A stretch of 64,000 nucleotides of DNA. Origin: Coprinus comatus. Its lineage: Eukaryota; Basidiomycota; Agaricomycetes; Agaricales; Agaricaceae. Below, piece after piece: positions 24,301 to 34,708 of this stretch (the stretch's first letter is position 1; the number at the start of each line of letters is the position of its first letter). The position numbers were made by a program, and so were the translations under genes. The stretch covers positions 1-64,000 of the forward strand of contig JAWPGT010000089.1 in assembly GCA_034638255.1 (NCBI GenBank), written 5' to 3'. The notes under the pieces are model-generated. The model was not told the DNA's origin and did not search any database. It worked only from the letters and a program-made list of their open reading frames with translations.

Positions 24301-25363
24301 CTCAGTCTTCATTTCACTTGGTTACATTCGACTCCAATCTGACAGCTCTATCTACATCTACTCTAAAGGTCCAGTCAAGGTTATTGTTCCCATTTTCATT
24401 GACGATATTACTCTCGCTTCGAAGGATGACAAGGCCATGGATGATACGATCAAAGAGCTCTCTACTCACTTCAAACTTCGAGATCTCGGCTCTATCTCCT
24501 GGTTATTGGCTGTTAAGGTTGATCAAGACCCCTCTCATCACTCCATTTCGCTTTCACAAGAGAAATATGTCAAGGAACTCCTCGAACGCTTCCAGATGTC
24601 TGACTGTCAACCTGTGAAGACTCCTCTCACTCCTGGACTCAATCTCTCCACTATCACTGTCACTGAAGATGACAAACTCCTCATGAAAGATGTTCCCTAC
24701 CTCAGCGCTGTTGGCGCTCTTCAATATCTGGCCACCATGACTCGTCCTGACATTACCTTCACTGTTTCTTACCTTGGGAGATTCAATCACAATCCTGGTC
24801 CTCAACATTGGGCCGCTGTCAAACATCTCTTCTGCTATCTCAAGGGTACAATGGACTATAAGCTGGTCTACAAAGGTGACATGGCTACCAAGGATCTCTT
24901 CATCACATATTCTGATACTTCTCATGGTTCATGTCAAGAGACTGGAAGGGCTACAGGTGGTTATGTGACTTTGGTATGTGGTGCGGCTGTTGGTTGGTCT
25001 TCAAAACGTCAGAGTTTAGTCACTCTCTCCTCCACTGAAGCTGAGTACGTTGTGGCTGTTGAAGGTGGAAAGGAGATTATATGGATGCGCAACATTCTAT
25101 TGGAGTTTGGTTATTCCTTCACTTTCCCCTCCATTCTTAACATTGACAACCAATCTGCTATTACTGTTGCTAAGGATCCTGAACACCATGGTCATATGAA
25201 GCAATTGGATTTGTGTTATTTCTGGCTCCGTGATGCTGTTCAAAACAAAGTCATTTCCCCTCTCTTTGTTCCTACCTCTGAACAACTGGCTGACATCTTC
25301 ACCAAGGCTGTTGAACCAAAAGCAGTCTCTCACTTTGTTCCTCTTCTTGGACTTTCATCATAA
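21318..25363 (+). pseudogene. Copia B Gag(knuckle)-Pol polyprotein remnant
   Basis: Begins MAFRTRHLLSEHPSLPP with a single zinc knuckle (CEFCGVTGHSQVSC) and no capsid domain. After the E LTR: protease WLVDTGATSHMT, GAG-pre-integrase (CEPCLAGKMHST), integrase with HSD, QDDKGGEY and a final E replaced by K (GLTKRANR), a Pro/Ser-rich linker, RT (SAFTYGDLEEEIYMRQPEGY, FIDDITLAS) and RNase H (LSSTEAEYVVAVEGGKE) ending near FTKAVEPKAV. In-frame stops at HR*FIHH, NGT*ELI, and QAA*Q*NKK correspond to Arg or Trp codons in the intact copy C. Many other CpG sites of C appear as TpG or CpA here. Confidence 0.9.
21549..21866 (+). repeat. Solo LTR, family E (318 bp) inside copia B
   Basis: TGTCAGAATGGTAGAGAGTG ... 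GGGAAAAACCTAACA, with the exact target duplication CCTCG (21544-21548 and 21867-21871). A 5' portion of the same LTR is at 61791-61899. Confidence 0.9.
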
Positions 25364-25452
25364 TTCCTTCTCTTCCTTTTCTTTTATCACTTCACGCTTT
25401 TACTTTCCATTTATTTCCTTCCTTTGTCTGGACTGGCTAGATCAGGGGGGTA

Positions 25453-25800
25453 TGTCAGGAATGCTCTAGACAGTCCCCAAGGTCAGTACTTATTGTTGGT
25501 TGAGGTTAGAAGAGTTGTGGTTGGATATTCTCTTTGGAGTTCTGGACTTGTAGATTGTTTCCGCTTTCTGTGACATCACAATGTCACGTCACATGTTACT
25601 GAAGCGTCCTGCAGACACATGAAGACTCTCTAGTCTAATACAAGTGTCTGCAGGTGAGTAGTTAAGAAGTTATTGTATCTCTCTAGTCTAATACAAGTGT
25701 CTGCAGTGTTTGTGTTCTATCTCAGTCATTTCTCATTGGTTTCCTTCCATTCCTTCGTCATCATGCTTGTCTTGTCGTCCTCTACAATCCTGTGCTTACA
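25453..25800 (+). repeat. 3' LTR of copia B
   Basis: 348 bp, same length as the 5' LTR and differing at only a few positions (for example CTGTGCTTACA versus CTGCGCTTACA at the end). Confidence 0.9.
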
Positions 25801-26148
25801 GACTATCGCATTATTGTCCACAGAGGCTGAGTACATGGCTATTTCCGATTGTAGTTGTCAGTCCATCTGGATCAGAAGCCTAATGACTGAACTTGGTTTG
25901 CATAACAATGAACCAATGGATATTTGTGGAGACAATATGGGCTCTCTCTTTATCGTGCAAAACCCTGCTGTTGAAAAGAGATCAAAACACATAGATATCA
26001 TCTTCCACTTCATTCATCATTTGAATACTTCTGTGATAACTATTATGGGTTGGAGTTTTCTAATCCCACATATAGCACTGCCAAGCACTCAAATAATATG
26101 GTCCCAACATAAGGCGCTTCATAGCTGCCATGTTCGTATTCAGGGTAG
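25801..26148 (+). pseudogene. 3' end of another copia (H): RNase H remnant
   Basis: LSTEAEYMAISDCSCQSIW, then ICGDNMGSLFIVQNP and SKHIDIIFHFIHHLN are copia RNase H motifs unlike copia B or C. After a decayed stretch with a KALHSCHV-like end it runs into an LTR. It abuts the copia B 3' LTR directly. Confidence 0.75.
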
Positions 26149-26368
26149 TGTTGAACTATTATTAGTTCTATGATGACATTCTCTATGGCATTACGCTGAT
26201 GAACATGTGACCTAATATGTTCTCGCATGGACCAATGTAGAGTAGTATATAAACCTTGTATTAGACACATTATATACTTCAGTTTCTTCTACCTCAACAA
26301 CAACCTCACCCTCAGTAAGTGTTAGTCATACCTACCCATGCATACCATGCTACGCTATTGTTTTAACA
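26149..26368 (+). repeat. 3' LTR of copia H (220 bp)
   Basis: TGTTGAACTATTATTAGTTC ... CTATTGTTTTAACA immediately downstream of the H RNase H. It contains a TATA-like element and CT-rich 3' part (about 26250-26300). No second copy in the window, so ends are inferred from TG..CA and position. Confidence 0.6.
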
Positions 26369-26892
26369 AACATGATCTTCCATATTTTGCCAAGGAAGCA
26401 TGTGATAAGTCTTGAGCTTGTTGCGAGCATCAGCAGCTTCAGCATGGGGTTGGAAAGCTTGGTCGAGACTTGTGATAAAATCGTGCCATGTTCCATATCT
26501 GTATGTTCCAGCTTCTTCACCTCTATGAGAACTCAAATATTGCCTTTGGAAATGACCACAACTCCCATGAGTTAATAATTGGAGAACAACTGGTATGGCT
26601 TGTTCTGTTTGGATAGCACCATTTCAAAAGTATTTGGGTTTTGATTGTAGGGGGAGGATGATGCTATCTTTCCAATTCTCATAATGGATGGGTTTTCCAT
26701 CAAACTTTTTGATTGGGATATCGAACTTTCCATTATAGTTTTCTTTGGTTGGTTGGTCAGTCATTCTGGAGGGAGGACAAGCTGGGTTTCTGGGTGTAGG
26801 TGCTTGAGCACGAGAGTGGGTTTGGGAAACTGAGTGGATAGAAGTGTCATCTGGTGAGGAAGGATTGGGATTGGTTCCAAATGGGTTGGCAG

Positions 26893-27240
26893 TGTAAGCG
26901 CAGGATTGTAGAGGACGACAAGACGAGCACGATGATGAAGGAATAGAAGGAAACCAATGAGAAATGACTGAGATAGAACACAAACACTGCAGACACTTGT
27001 ATTAGACTAGACTGATACAATAACTTCTTAACTACTCACCTGCAGACACTTGTATTAGACTAGAGAGTCTTCATGTGTCTGCAGGACACTTCAGTAATGT
27101 GTGACGTGACATTGTGATGTCACAGAAAGCAGAAACAATCTACAAGTCCAGAACTCTAAAGAGAATATCCAACCACAACTCTTCTAACCTCAACCAACAA
27201 TAAGTACTGACCTTGGGGACTATCTAGAGCATTCCTGATA
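26893..27240 (-). repeat. Solo LTR of the copia B family inside A2 gag
   Basis: 348 bp on the minus strand, exact 5-bp target duplication GGCAG (26888-26892 and 27241-27245). The outer TG is mutated to TA (…CCTGATA on the plus strand). Confidence 0.9.
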
Positions 27241-28184
27241 GGCAGGGGGGTGAGTTCGGATAGGTGATGATGTAGGGAATAAATCTAGAGCAATGATTTT
27301 GTTGTGAGTTGCATTTCTGAGGTTTTTGAGTTCATTGCTGTAGAATAGGGTTTGTGTGTAGTTGACTTCAATAGTAGTGGTAAGGTTGGGGTTTTCAATG
27401 GTTGGTTGATAGAGTTTATCAACTGCCAAGTATAGGTTATAGGTGTTGACTTGGATAAGGAGAGAGGTGGATTTGTAGGGTAGTAGGAAACGGCAGATAT
27501 AATGGATGTCGGCAGTGATTTGAAAACTTCCTGTTTTGTTGAGTTCTTTGAATCATTTCCAGGTATCAGTGATGCAAATTTGCTGATTGTTTGAGAGTTT
27601 GACTCCTGGTGGAAGGTACCTCCTGATTAAGGGAGTTCCAAAGGTTGTGCTGACCTCTGGGATTCGTACAGCAGAGTCAAAGAGATCAACTAGTTCTTGT
27701 TCGTTTGCATCTCTGGATATGGGAGGAGGAGCGGGTGGTTGTCTGGAAGATGAGGGGGTGGAAGAGGAAATTCAGTGGGAGGCAATTGTGGAAACTTGGG
27801 GTGCTGCTTGCTAAAGGCAGCCCTTCTTCTTTAAGAGGGTATGTTCTCAGCCACTACTTGCTTAAGGTAGACCTGCTTGATGGCAATGTATGTTATCAGC
27901 CACTACTTGCTTAAGGTAGTCCTGCTCAATGGTGAGGTATGTTATCAGCCCGGATCTTGATCCTATGCATGAGGGTTGGTGCTAATTTTCCAAATAATGA
28001 CAGTTGCAGGTTAGGCGGTTGTCAAAGGAAATAAAAGCAGAGGATTGCAGAGACTCTGGTTAGGAGTTCACACAGAGTTGGGTTGGGGAGGGTGACGAGT
28101 GCAGAGACCTGGGTTAGAGGTTTGCGGAGGAAGACGATGACAGAGATCCTAGTTAGGGATTTGTCGAGTTGTAGCTTAATACAA

Positions 28185-28689
28185 TGTTGTAAACTTGCCT
28201 ATACCTCCGTTTTGGTATAGATAATGCTACAATGGACCTCTTCAAGGTGCTCATAGGAGGAGAACGTCTACTCTTACTGAGACTACTTTCAGGAGATGAC
28301 CTCCACAGTACTCTGACTGTAGATAACAGGTGTTCCTTACTAGTAAGCCGTTCATATAAGAGTTAGAGCTGACTCTGAGTTCTAGGGCTATCAAGGTAGA
28401 GGCAGAACAATGAAAGCAAGAAGAACAGAAGACTTAGAGTATTAAGCTGAAACTTAATCTCTGTCGCTGTCCATGTATTTATACAACTACAATGTACAGG
28501 TTGTAGGCTGTGCATGATACATGTGAGACAGGAGGGTGAACTATCTACTACTGAAACAATAAGTGAAATGGTAAGTGGAAGCACATAGAAACTACTAGTC
28601 CAAGGCTATGTGAAACGAGTAAGAGAAAAGTATACTATCATCCATCATTAGTCCTAATGATTAGTCGTGATAAATACAAAACCGTAACA
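28185..28689 (-). repeat. 5' LTR of A2
   Basis: 505 bp, ends TGTTGTAAACTTGCC (left) and ACCGTAACA (right) on the plus strand. Orientation is minus; gag follows to the left. Confidence 0.85.
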
Positions 28690-28858
28690 GTACTTATTAT
28701 TAGCATACTTATTTTCTCTTTGGTTCTCTTTGTCTTGTCTCATCCCCCACTCTCTTACTAGTTTCATACTTAGTTCTTACATGTTTCATCTTTACTACAA
28801 GTTTCAGTAGGAGAAGGGATAACTTACATGTTTCATCTTTTGTTTCACTTATAGTTAG
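28690..28858. other. Spacer between A2 LTR and D-family LTR
   Basis: 169 bp with two copies of a CTTACATGTTTCATCTTT-like string (about 28776 and 28825). No gene. Confidence 0.3.
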
Positions 28859-29493
28859 TGTTACGAACCGACCCAGACCAGTCCAGATCACCACCACCGA
28901 AGAAGACCTATTTGAGCTCTTCCCCAAACTTATCCCCATAGAGGATAACCCCATGGACTCCATGGAATAATGGAGCAACCTCTGCTCTGCATTATAACAA
29001 TCGCTATAAGGTTTCATTCTGGCCTGTCACTGAACTAAGTATAGTTTCCATTATGCTTAGAATACATTTCTCCCGTTGCTATTAATAGTTCTCTCCGCTC
29101 TGTCCATTCTTGTTGACAGCTCTTACATTGTATATGTAATGGTACCGTTATCTTGTCTTGATCCATAGCTCCTGTTGGCAACTCTTCCATTGTGTACGGA
29201 GACTTATTCCCATTTGTGAAGGTGGTACAATGTATTAGATATATTTAGCAGTCAGTAGCTATTTATAGGTACATCCATAAATAGTATAAATACTCTATGT
29301 ATTAAGCAATTAAAGCCTTAAGCTTTAATCTCTTCTGTCATATCCCTTATACATTTGTCTCCATACCCTTTGGTCACCAGAGTGAAAGGCCTTTGGATTG
29401 CAGCAAGTGTTTATTGAAAGCACATTCCCAAACGACTGCACCCTAGCATTTAAGTTCCAGGGGTGTTCAGCTTAACAGTTTGTGGTCATAACA
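28859..29493 (+). repeat. Solo LTR, diverged family D (635 bp)
   Basis: TGTTACGAACCGACCCAGAC ... GGTCATAACA with exact target duplication GTTAG (28854-28858 and 29494-29498). Despite many differences from the other D LTRs it keeps an open frame at its start reading TTTEEDLFELFPKLIPIED and ending in TAA. Confidence 0.9.
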
Positions 29494-30176
29494 GTTAGGT
29501 TACTCATAGATAGTATAAGTAGTCATCTGTACTAGCCCTTGAAGCCCTAAGCTTCAAGTTGGTTAACTTCTAATCTATTTGTTCTACAACCTTCTGCCTG
29601 AACACCAGACCAGTAGTTTAACTTATAGAGATTGAATGCCTGTCTCAAGCTGCCTTTGTGCACAAGAGAACTAGGATCATAACAGTTCGCTTTGACCATT
29701 TCTATTGTTATTATGTATGTACTTAAGCTGTATGTACAACTCAATGTACCCTCAGTTCTTGTCTTCAAGTCTGAGGTTAGTATCTATACCCACTTTTGGT
29801 TCTACTATTTACTGACTATTATCACGTAGTCTTAACATTGTGTTCTTATCAGGTATTATCAAATATACAGTTCTTGTCTTCGAGTCTGAGTCTTAACATT
29901 GTGTTCTTATCAAATTGAGTACTTACCATAAGACTTCATAAGTCACTATAAGTCACAATATAAGTCATGCATGCCTTAAGTGACTTATTTGAAAAATGGT
30001 CTTAAATGAACTTGGACTAAGACCATAAGTCATATAAGATAAAAATAAGTTCAATGACTTTTTGCTGATGTAATGGGGGAGTAGATACCATGTAAACCTC
30101 AGTATTTGCATCAGGATTTTGCACAATTCCTTAGAGAAACTTGGAGAGCCTTGGAGGTGACTCCAAGGCTCTCCAA
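29494..30176. repeat. Non-coding stretch rich in AAGTCA motifs; T-like end
   Basis: 29925-30065 repeats AAGTCA/TGACTT motifs in both orientations, as at 13690-13830. GCATCAGGATTTTGCAC at 30107-30123 resembles the T-family terminus (CATCAGGACTTTGCAC). 30135-30175 is a small hairpin (GAGAGCCTTGGAG / CTCCAAGGCTCTC). Likely relics of T-family ends; no gene. Confidence 0.4.
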
Positions 30177-31064
30177 GGGGCAGGGGATTGATTAAAATGG
30201 TAACAAATAGGTACCACTAGTTGTTATAAAAGGGTACCACTAGTTGTTTTAATTGGGTACATACGTATGTTCCTTTCATTATACATATGTTTGTATGTAT
30301 ATACCCATTACTATTATATGACACATTTTTTCATGATTAATGATGATTTTCTACACTTTTAGTTTTGTCATATGCAAAAAAAAAAACATAAGTTGTAGTA
30401 GGATTCTGCTAAAGGTATGAGTTCTTTAGCAGAAACCTGCTAAAGAAGTGAGGTTTTTAGTAGATTTCTACTAAAGGTATGAGTTCTTTAGTAGGTTTCT
30501 ACTAAAGAAGTCATACCTTTAGTAGAAACCTACTAAAGAACACATATTGTTAGTAGATTCCTACTAAAGAAGTCATACCTTTAGTAAAAATCTACTAAAA
30601 ATCTCACTTCTTTACTAGAAATCTACTAAAGAACTCATACCTTTAGTAGAAACCTACTAAAGAACACATATTGTTAGTAGATTCCTACTAAAAACCTTAT
30701 TTCTTTAGCAGAATCCTACTAAAGAACTTATATCTTTAGTAGAATTCTACTAAAGAACTCATACCTTTAGCAGAAACCTACTAAAGAACACATATTGTTA
30801 GTAGATTCCTACTAAAGAACTCATATCTTTAGTAGAATCCTACTACAACTTATGTTTTTTTTTTTGCATATGACAAAACTAAAAGTGTAGAAAATCATCA
30901 TTAATCATGAAAAAATGTGTCATATAATAGTAATGGGTATATACATACAAACATATGTATAATGAAAGGAACATACGTATGTACCCAATTAAAACAACTA
31001 GTGGTACCCTTTTATAACAACTAGTGGTACCTATTTGTTACCATTTTAATCAATCCCCTGCCCC
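30177..31064. mobile_element. K-family MITE: ~888-bp near-perfect palindrome
   Basis: Left end GGGGCAGGGGATTGATTAAA and its exact complement at the right end (31045-31064). The terminal ~220 bp on each side mirror each other, including the GGTACCACTAGTTGTTATAA block. The middle (30390-30850) is a string of short inverted units built from TAGTAGATTCCTACTAAAG and variants. No coding capacity. It cuts off the protease of gypsy G. Confidence 0.85.
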
Positions 31065-31426
31065 GGAGGACAAGAACTAGTGGGTATAGTGAACTTGCGA
31101 ATGAATTCAGTGTCAATGAAGCAATAAGTAGAACCGCTATCAATAAGAGCAACAATCGGCGATTCAGAACAAGAAGCAAAACAAGGAGCAGAAGAAGACA
31201 AAGGAATATGAAGTGAATCAGGGTTAGAAAGAGCGGAAGTGTTCAAACAAACAAAGGGAATAGTGCAGGGAGGAAGAATGCAATCCTCGGTCTGCACACC
31301 TGAAGGATTGTAGATCAGTTTCCTGAACTCTTGGTTTGAGAGGATGAGGTCGTTTCCGAAGTCGTAGTAGTAGTAGCTGCCCGAGCCTTGGCTTTCTCTG
31401 CTTCCGAAGCTGCTTTCTTCCGACAA
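31065..31426 (-). pseudogene. Gypsy G aspartic protease, truncated
   Basis: Read in the -1 frame relative to gag, overlapping the gag stop. It reaches PIVALIDSGSTYCFIDTEF (DSG catalytic motif) and then stops at the K palindrome. RT and integrase are missing. Confidence 0.8.
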
Positions 31427-33418
31427 ACGCTAACACCATGCCCGGCAGCGCCACAGAAGAGACAGAGGTTATTAGCAATCCGACATTGATGTTCTTCAGC
31501 GGTGAGCTTGCCGTTAGAATTGAGTTTGTTGGAGAGGTCAGTTGCAGGTTTAGGGGTAGTGGAAGTAGATGTAGTGGCTTTTGGAGCAGGGGTCGCTGAT
31601 TTGGTTTCGTTGGACAACTTGGACTTGGAAGACGATTGACCCGATGTAGAAGTAGAAGTAGAAGAGGTGGAAGTGGAAGACTGAGTAGTTGCAGCGGGAG
31701 TATTCAGCGAGTTGCGACTTGCAATATGCTTCTTTTCGCGTTGATGTTCCCAATAGCGTTGATCGATACAAATGCAAGTGTCACGCATATCAGCAAGAGA
31801 GGTTGGTTTGCCCTGGGGTAGTGCATAGAGAGTGTCTTTGAGTCGGTTGGGAAGACCTTTGTAATAGGCGCGGCAGAGAAGATAATCAGGGTATTGGAGG
31901 ACCCCGGCCAAATGGTTGAACTCGACATTGTAGGTTGCGATCGGACCACCTGAAGCCATAGTGAGGTTGTCCAATTCCTCTGCAGCTTCAGCGACTAAGT
32001 TGGAAGAGCCGAAGTTAGTGGTGAGTTCTAGGATGAATAGATCCCAGTCGGTGTACCAGGGGACTAACATCCAGTTGTGAGTATTCTCGAGCACAGTTTG
32101 GAACCATTGACAGGCAGAACCAGAGAGATAAGAGAGAGTGAACCCGACCCAATTGATGTCGGAGGCCAGGCTCTGATGATGTTGGAAGTATAGACAGCAT
32201 TGGAAAAGGAATTCTGATAATTTCACTGGTTTGGAACCATCAAAGATTGCCGGTTCACGAATGTAAGCATGATCCGATGCTCGAACAGGAGGATTGGGAG
32301 CAGGAGTAGCCGAAGTGCGGGCCTGGGCGGTCAAGGCATGACTAAGAGTGCCGAGACCATGCAAGAATGCTTGTAGCTGATCCTCCACATTATCCCAAAC
32401 AGGCTGTTGTGTCACATACCATGCCACTGACCGACCTTCCGACAACTCTTCTGACACTCCAACAGTTCCAACTGTCAATCTTGTTATTGGTCACTGACCT
32501 CTTGGACCTTCATCTCTTATCTGCTCGTCCTACTCCAACTTCCTGTTTCGGTTACTTCCCTTTTCGGTTGGCATCATCCTTTTTAGTATGTTGGCCCGTT
32601 GTTCTGTTATCTTATGTTTTGATATGTTATATTCCGATATTGGTAAACAATGTATTTAATCACTAGTCGCTCATGTACATTCCTTAGTCTGATATCAACA
32701 TTGTATCCGCACTCATTCCTCTGTCTTTGTCTTGTTCCGACTCTAAGTCAATCTTGTCTCTGTTCTCATTCTCTACCCTCCTCTGTAATTCCTCCCGACA
32801 TTCTTTCCAACCGTTCAGTCCTTTTGCAAGTGAGGCTAATCGCAGTATCGGAAGGGTGCAACACATACGTTGAAGCCGAAGCCTCAATCCGACGTCGCTA
32901 GCTCATCTCCAATCCCCGTTCTTAACATGTTGGGCCAAAGGTGGATCGGGATTGTTCAGGTGTTTGTCGTTATCATCTGCATTATTGTCATTGTCATCAT
33001 CATCGCTACTGCTGCTACCATCACCACCATCAGGTGGGTTTGGGGGGTTTTGCGGAACTCCGTTAACAGGATCGGCTGGAAAACAGGGATTTTCGGGATG
33101 ATTTTCAGGATCGGAATCCCTTTTGTTCTCGTCCATCGGAACTTCAGGACGAAAACCACCAGGAGGGTTTGGAGTTGGGTTGTTAGCTCGGCGATGACCA
33201 AAGTTAAATGCAGGTAGACCTCCGCGACCGTAAATATTGGTTGCAGAGTTGGATTGAGAAAGATTCGGTGAACAATAACCAGAGGGAGTAGGGGTAAGAG
33301 GGGAACCAGTATCAAAAATAGACCTAGCAGCAGGAGTAACCTGAACACAAGCAGGCTCTTCAGCCTGAACATGAGCAGACTGGGAAGGAACAGTAGTAGT
33401 AATTCCAGACATAGACAC
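31315..33418 (-). pseudogene. Gypsy G Gag, split by a solo LTR
   Basis: N-terminal half (from 33418, MSMSGITTTVPSQSAHVQAE) is disordered and acidic (DGGDGSSSSDDDDNDN); the frame resumes beyond the LTR at 32405 as PVWDNVEDQLQAFLHGL. The capsid-like region has EPAIFDGSKPVKLSEFLFQC and YYKGLPNRLKDTLY; a Ser/Thr-rich linker precedes one zinc knuckle, CLFCGAAGHGVSVC. Removing the LTR plus one TGTTG rejoins the frame. The stop is TGA at 31315-31317. Confidence 0.85.
32410..32927 (+). repeat. Solo LTR, family G (518 bp), inserted in G gag
   Basis: TGTCACATACCATGCCACTG ... CCCGTTCTTAACA with exact target duplication TGTTG (32405-32409 and 32928-32932). Same family as the host element's own LTR but in the opposite orientation, a self-insertion. 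Confidence 0.9.
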
Positions 33419-33455
33419 AAGAGAGACAGTACCAGAAGCTTGGAGTCTGATATAC

Positions 33456-33971
33456 TGTTAAGAACAGGGATTGGAGATGAGCTAGCGATGTCGGATTGAG
33501 GCTTCGGCTTCAACGTATGTGTTGCGCCCTTCCGATACTGCAATTAGCCTCACTTGCAAGAGGACCGAACAGTCGGAAAGAATGTCAGGAGGAATTACGG
33601 AGGAGGGTAGAGAACGAGAGCAGAGACAAGATTGACTTAGAGTTGGAACAAGATAGAGACAGAGGTGAGTGCGGATACTATGTTGATATCAGACTAAGGA
33701 ATGTACATGAGCGACTAGTGATTAAATACATTGTTTACCGATATCGGAATATAACATATCAAAACATAAGATAACAGGACAACGGGCCAACATACTAAAA
33801 AGGATGATGCCAACTGAAAAAGGAAGTAACCGAAACAGGAAGTTGGAATAGGACGAGCAGATAAGAGATGAAGGTCCAAGAGGTCAGTGACCAATAACAA
33901 GATTGACAGTTGGAACTGTCGGAGTGTCAGAAGAGTTGTCGGAAGGTCGGTCAGTGGCATGGTACATGACA
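33456..33971 (-). repeat. 5' LTR of gypsy G
   Basis: 516 bp; on the plus strand TGTTAAGAACAGGGATTGGA ... GGTACATGACA. Gag starts 38 bp downstream on the minus strand. Confidence 0.85.
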
Positions 33972-34063
33972 GCAGATTCCTACTAAAAATCTCACTTCTT
34001 TCATAGAAACCTACTAAAAACCTCACTTCTTTAGCAGAATCCTGCTAAAGAACTCATACCTTT
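33972..34063. repeat. K-family fragment between two LTRs
   Basis: 92 bp of K-type units (GATTCCTACTAAAAATCTCA, AGCAGAATCCTGCTAAAG) wedged between the G 5' LTR and the A1 3' LTR. Both retroelements seem to have landed in a K copy. Confidence 0.7.
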
Positions 34064-34593
34064 TGTTATAATCTTGCCTATACCTCCATTTCAGTATAGA
34101 TGATGCTACGATGGACCTCTTCAAAGTGCTCATAGGAGGAGAACGTCTACTCTTACTGGGACTACTTTCAGGGGACAACCTCCACAGTACTCAGACTGTA
34201 GATCACAGGTGTTCCTTACTAATAAGTCGTTCGTGCAAGAGTTAGAGCTGACTCCGAGTTCTAGGGTTATCAGGCAGAGGGTAGAGAGCGAGATAGCAAG
34301 TAGAACAGAGAGAACGAGAGTATTAAGCTGAAGCTTAATCTCTGTCGCTGTCCATGTATTTATACAACTACGATGTACAGGTTATAGGCTGTGTGTGATA
34401 CATGTGAGACAGGAAGGTGAAACTATCTACAGCTGGAACAGTGAGTGAAACGACAAATGGAAGTCTGTAGAAAGTACTAGTCCAAGGCTATACGAAACAG
34501 TAGTCCAAGGCTATGTGAAACGAGTAAGAGAAAGTACACTATTGTCCATCATTAGTTCTAATGATTAGTCGTGATAAATATGAAACCGTAACA
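34064..34593 (-). repeat. 3' LTR of A1
   Basis: 530 bp, TGTTATAATCTTGCC (left) to GAAACCGTAACA (right). Clearly diverged from the 504-bp 5' LTR, so either old or recombinant. Confidence 0.9.
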
Positions 34594-34708
34594 TTATCCC
34601 CTTTCTAGAGAACTAGTCCATAGTTCATAAATAATAGTTCAAGGTAGTAGTCCAGACGAAAGATAAAAAAAGGAAGGGAAAAAGTACTCAAAGAAAACAA
34701 GTCCACAT

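Larger units (their letters stand above)
20868..25800 (+). mobile_element. Ty1/copia element B, full length but decayed
   Basis: Two 348-bp LTRs (20868-21215 and 25453-25800) flank a gag-pol region; a polypurine tract (ATCAGGGGGGTA) precedes the 3' LTR. Flanks do not match (CTTGA left, GACTA right) and belong to different repeats, so one or both edges are recombinant. A 318-bp solo LTR (family E) sits inside. Related to element C (56980-61519). Confidence 0.9.
26369..28689 (-). mobile_element. Ty3/gypsy A2: 5' fragment (LTR, leader, part of gag)
   Basis: Minus-strand 5' LTR (28185-28689), leader and the N-terminal two thirds of gag, cut off at 26369 where copia H ends. Its gag matches A1 gag (PIHYENWKDSIIL, TQTLFYSNEL, LDLFPTSSPIRTHPP). 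A B-family solo LTR lies in gag. The tract 27667-28628 reads as identical to 42926-43887 of A1 while flanking parts differ clearly. Confidence 0.85.
31065..33971 (-). mobile_element. Ty3/gypsy element G: 5' LTR, gag and start of protease
   Basis: Minus-strand element truncated by the K palindrome at its 3' side. It holds the 5' LTR (33456-33971), gag (33418 to 31335) and the protease start, with a G-family solo LTR in opposite orientation inserted in gag. Confidence 0.85.

Noticed and set aside
30390..30850. CRISPR array
   Set aside because: Repeats are inverted, variable and without spacers of constant length, in a eukaryotic MITE.
32956..33543. 195-residue ORF overlapping the G gag start
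   Set aside because: It is another frame of the same strand as gag; Leu/Val-rich composition mirrors the Ser/Asp-rich gag codons. No independent support.
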